NCBI GenBank assembly: GCA_964528575.1
Contig: CAZGTQ010000375.1
Coordinates: 1 to 5,917, forward strand
Length of the DNA stretch: 5,917 nt
Direction of reading: 5' to 3'
Source: CAZGTQ01 sp964528575
GTDB lineage: Bacteria > Planctomycetota > UBA1135 > GCA-002686595
Of the stretch, positions 5,295 to 5,917 are shown piece after piece. A program made the translations under genes and the position numbers. Position 1 is the first letter of the stretch. Each line of letters opens with the position of its first letter. The notes under the pieces are model-generated. The model saw only the letters and a program-made list of their open reading frames with translations, searched no databases and was not told where the DNA came from.

Positions 5295-5917
5295 TCAGCG
5301 CAGCAGGAGCAGCGACCTCAGCGAGACGGGGATGATTCTCGGATCGGGGACGTCCACGCCGTCGAGCATGGTGACGAGCACACCGAAGGGAGCGTTGTAG
5401 TGCGCCTTCTCCAGGAACGCGCGCAGCCCGAGGGTGTCGCGATGCGGGTCGATCCTCCGCCGGTACTGCACCTCCACCGGAATGCGCTTCTCACCGATGG
5501 TCAGGACATAGTCGACCTCCGGCTCGGTCGCCCGTTCCGGGAAGTGCGCCACGTCGAGGTTGGGCATGCCGGTGAAGAAGGCACCGACCACGCTCTCGGC
5601 GATGTGTCCGGCGAGATCACTGAAAGCCTGCGCCCCCTCGAGCCGTTGTGGATCCAAGGGAATGGGCTCCTCCAGCCAACTGGCCCGCAGACCGTGATCC
5701 ACGACACAGAGCTTGCTCGGTCCCCGACTCTTCTTGAGGCGTAGCTCGAGCGGTCGTACCAGCCGCAGTAGCAGCGAGCCCTCGAGAAAACGCAAGTAGC
5801 TGAGGATGCGCTGCCACCCGATGTTCGCATGCAGGGCCAGCTTGATCTCCTGGATGAGATGGGCCTGGGACGGCGCTTGACCGGCGTAGCGGCAGCCGAG
5901 CCGAAATACCTCCTCGA
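5295..5917 (-). CDS. DUF4143-type AAA ATPase, C-terminal part only (N-terminus beyond window)
   Basis: The frame is open from the right edge to a TGA at 5297-5295, immediately followed by an in-frame TAG; 206 residues are visible. The sequence matches the C-terminal half of ATP-binding proteins with a DUF4143 domain. A winged-helix-like segment comes first (visible residues 1-60, with ILSYLRFLEGSLLLRLVRPL at 37-56), then KLCVVDHGLRASW (68-80). A PD-(D/E)xK-like nuclease fold follows: E107 (AESVV), D135 (EPEVDYVLTI) and EVQ (148-150), then GLRAFLEKAHYNAPFGVLVT (163-182) and the usual IIPVSL ending. The AAA ATPase domain with Walker motifs should lie outside the window. The catalytic Lys position after PVEV is Gln (Q150). 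The role of these proteins is unsettled; they are common in accessory regions. Codon use is less GC-biased than in the other genes (GGT, AGT, ATT, TTG, GAT occur), which suggests acquisition by transfer. A TTG at 5795 is not the true start, because homology continues upstream. Confidence 0.88.
   Translation of the reverse strand, partial: EEVFRLGCRYAGQAPSQAHLIQEIKLALHANIGWQRILSYLRFLEGSLLLRLVRPLELRLKKSRGPSKLCVVDHGLRASWLEEPIPLDPQRLEGAQAFSDLAGHIAESVVGAFFTGMPNLDVAHFPERATEPEVDYVLTIGEKRIPVEVQYRRRIDPHRDTLGLRAFLEKAHYNAPFGVLVTMLDGVDVPDPRIIPVSLRSLLLLR

Noticed and set aside
5179..5744. Plus-strand frames at 5179-5400 and 5400-5744
   Set aside because: The second is antisense to the DUF4143 coding sequence and the first covers non-coding sequence plus its 3' end. 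Neither product has recognisable family features.

Overview
The window is a very GC-rich bacterial chromosome fragment. Hand counts give about 80% GC inside the eboE-like gene (60-base sample at 4201-4260) and 63-68% near the right end (samples at 5641-5700 and 5521-5580). Coding is dense, third codon positions are almost all G or C, and GTG starts are used. The gene set (a lone EboE-like protein, a long-form Trm112-like protein and a proline-rich exported protein of unknown family) would fit a Planctomycetota-like or other high-GC environmental bacterium. That placement is inference; no marker gene here settles it.

Left part, minus strand (3281 down to 1): three genes are read leftward with short gaps, probably as one transcription unit. 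They are an exported protein of unknown function (3281-2196), an M24B Xaa-Pro aminopeptidase PepP (2174-822), and a polytopic membrane protein cut by the left window edge (773-1). A candidate promoter lies so close to the first start that the transcript may be leaderless.

Middle, plus strand (3420-4975): diverging from a 138-bp intergenic region is a two-gene unit. It encodes a small Trm112/UPF0434-like protein with the zinc cysteines missing, followed two bases later by an EboE-type TIM-barrel protein of the sugar-phosphate isomerase/epimerase superfamily. No other ebo gene is visible, so this eboE appears outside its usual cluster.

Right part: a near-consensus sigma-70 promoter (TTGACA, 17-bp spacer, TATTTT) precedes a complete tRNA-Glu(UUC) with encoded CCA. 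After the tRNA, GC content and codon use drop, and the minus strand carries the C-terminal 206 residues of a DUF4143-type AAA ATPase. A typical accessory gene of different composition next to a tRNA 3' end suggests the edge of acquired DNA, although no attachment-site repeat can be seen in this window.

No stretch longer than 300 bases lacks a gene. The longest gaps are 3282-3419, 4976-5071 and 5150-5294. I see no CRISPR array, insertion sequence, transposase or convincing intrinsic terminator. Nothing in the window amounts to a demonstrable new system; the best leads are the Trm112-like/EboE pair and the tRNA-Glu boundary.
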